Shown here one piece after another: positions 62,983-64,000 of a DNA stretch of 64,000 nucleotides (the stretch's first letter is position 1; each line of letters begins with the position of its first letter). Origin of the DNA: CAYTIB01 sp964437725 (GTDB lineage: Bacteria > UBA8248 > JACPRG01 > G963555815); NCBI GenBank assembly GCA_964437725.1, contig CAYTIB010000048.1:43728-107727 (forward strand), read 5' to 3'. The notes beneath the pieces were generated by a model. It was not told the DNA's origin. It was given only the letters and a program-made list of their open reading frames with translations, and made no database searches. A program made the translations under genes and the position numbers.

Positions 62983-64000
62983 TCAGTCAACCCAACGCTT
63001 GAAATCTTCAGGTGAGAGATAATCTTCCAAGGGGGTCTCCTTAAATCTCGCCCGCATAAAAAGTGGGGGGATGCCCTCTTTTTCAATAGTCTTGTACTTC
63101 CAGGGAATCGTGGCATCAACAATCATCTTCGCCTTTACAACAGAATCTCCTGGGATAAGAGAGCGAACTCCGGCGATGGGATTGTTCCGGTGGGTCTTGG
63201 CCTCGGGTAAAACGTGAACCTGCTCTTTCGGATTACAGCGAGTTGTGACAGCCCAGTCGATCGCGTCCATGTCATTCAGATCTACATCCTCATCTACAAG
63301 AGTAATCGTCTCCAGGTAGACAGAAAACCCAAACGCAGCCAAAGCCACTTGAATCTGCTGCCCTTCTCGATCTGGCGTGTCTTTCCTGAGCTGTATAACG
63401 CCGTGATGCCAGTGGGCAGAACCGCGTGTAAGCGCAACATCCAAAACAAACGTGGGCTCAATGGCCTTAACATATTGATAAAAAGCCACGTCGTTGGATA
63501 TCCGTATGTTGTAGTTTTCTTTCGTGCCGGGGACAATATTGTAGCTCATGGGTTGAGAACAGTGTGTTACACCCGTAATCCGGAAAATTGGTTTACGCTG
63601 AGGAATACTCAAGTACTTCAGGAATTCGGGCCAAGGGCCCTCCCATTCCTCGTCGTAAGGAGGTTCAACGACACCTTCCAAGACGATGTTAGCCGAGGCT
63701 GGCACCTCCAGATCGATAGTCTTACACTTGACGAGTTCAATAGGACTTCCCTTCAGCGAACCAGCTAGGGCAAATTCTTCTTGTCCAAACGGCAACTTTG
63801 TGACAGCAGACAGATAAATCTCAGCGTCCATACCAAAGATAAGTGCAACGGGAAACGGCTCATTTCGCTCTTTGGCCTTTCGGAAGTGCATTCCGATGTG
63901 CGCTTCGGGTCGGAGATTGATAACTGTCCGGATGTCTTTGAGTATCATTTTACGATTGACACCCATGTTTCGCTCACAGGTAGCCGGATCTATGGTAACG
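62983..64000 (-). CDS. UbiD family decarboxylase (copy 4), 5' end cut by window edge
   Basis: The frame runs off the right edge; VTIDPATCERNMGVNRKMIL at the edge is the RDPETGxRNxGxYR region of UbiD, so perhaps 120-150 N-terminal residues lie outside. The rest has HIGMHFRKAKERNEPFPVALIFGMD, AGSLKGSPIELVKCKTIDLEVPASANIVLEG and LVDEDVDLNDMDAIDWA, as in the other copies. The catalytic GPFGEYxGYY region reads EGPWPEFLKYLSIPQ, so the motif has drifted though a Glu remains. A substrate shift or loss of activity is possible. An ATG at 63966 lies internal to the domain and is not the true start. Confidence 0.88.
   Translation of the reverse strand, partial: VTIDPATCERNMGVNRKMILKDIRTVINLRPEAHIGMHFRKAKERNEPFPVALIFGMDAEIYLSAVTKLPFGQEEFALAGSLKGSPIELVKCKTIDLEVPASANIVLEGVVEPPYDEEWEGPWPEFLKYLSIPQRKPIFRITGVTHCSQPMSYNIVPGTKENYNIRISNDVAFYQYVKAIEPTFVLDVALTRGSAHWHHGVIQLRKDTPDREGQQIQVALAAFGFSVYLETITLVDEDVDLNDMDAIDWAVTTRCNPKEQVHVLPEAKTHRNNPIAGVRSLIPGDSVVKAKMIVDATIPWKYKTIEKEGIPPLFMRARFKETPLEDYLSPEDFKRWVD

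Noticed and set aside
1..64000. CRISPR arrays, insertion sequences, tRNA or rRNA genes
   Set aside because: Looked for repeated units, transposase motifs and tRNA T-loop sequences in the gaps; only the tRNA-like part of tmRNA was found.

Overview
The window looks like a chromosomal segment from an uncultivated Gram-negative bacterium. Outer-membrane chemistry is implied by a Kdo-transferase-type glycosyltransferase, an O-antigen-ligase-like protein and a MurJ-type flippase. I estimate GC near 50% by eye. The mix of UbiD-family decarboxylases, orphan xanthine-dehydrogenase-family large subunits, tandem EamA transporters and a BNR propeller resembles marine or host-associated lineages of the Tectomicrobia/Nitrospinota/former Deltaproteobacteria kind. 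No phylogenetic marker was tested, so this placement is a guess. Many genes start with TTG or GTG behind good Shine-Dalgarno sequences.

Left edge (1-560, minus strand): a promoter, a TPP (THI-box) riboswitch, an intrinsic terminator and the first 87 codons of an ABC permease. This is a thiamine-responsive transporter operon that continues outside the window.

0.7-26.6 kb: a surface-glycan locus, almost all on the minus strand in two runs (26586 to 18752, and 16802 to 687). It encodes GT4 and GT2 glycosyltransferases, three GT-C membrane transferases, a sugar nucleotidyltransferase, a LegB-like dehydratase, a CDP-tyvelose-epimerase-like enzyme, asparagine synthase, a divergent NeuB-like synthase, two tandem CMP-sugar synthetases, a WaaA-like transferase, a MurJ-like flippase, an O-antigen-ligase-like protein and an SGNH hydrolase. 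Only a transglutaminase-like membrane protein lies on the opposite strand, between the two runs. Together they suggest a nonulosonic-acid-like glycan that is made, flipped and ligated at the cell surface.

26.7-34.2 kb: mostly housekeeping genes. These are panB, a carboxymuconolactone-decarboxylase-like gene, ssrA (tmRNA) with smpB, a BNR propeller protein, a DUF1330 protein, rnr and a PPP-family phosphatase.

34.4-64 kb: a catabolic/accessory region. It has three stand-alone xanthine-dehydrogenase-family molybdopterin subunits, four UbiD-family decarboxylases (the last cut by the window edge), maleylacetate reductase, MaoC hydratase, M20 hydrolase, RidA, SDR and FAD oxidoreductases, solute-binding proteins and four tandem EamA exporters. 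I infer oxidation and decarboxylation of aromatic or heteroaromatic acids. Within it lie a frameshifted Sel1-repeat remnant and a TlpA-like thioredoxin next to ccdA. In that thioredoxin an in-frame UGA replaces the first cysteine of the CxxC motif, so it is a probable selenoprotein and the most striking single observation here.
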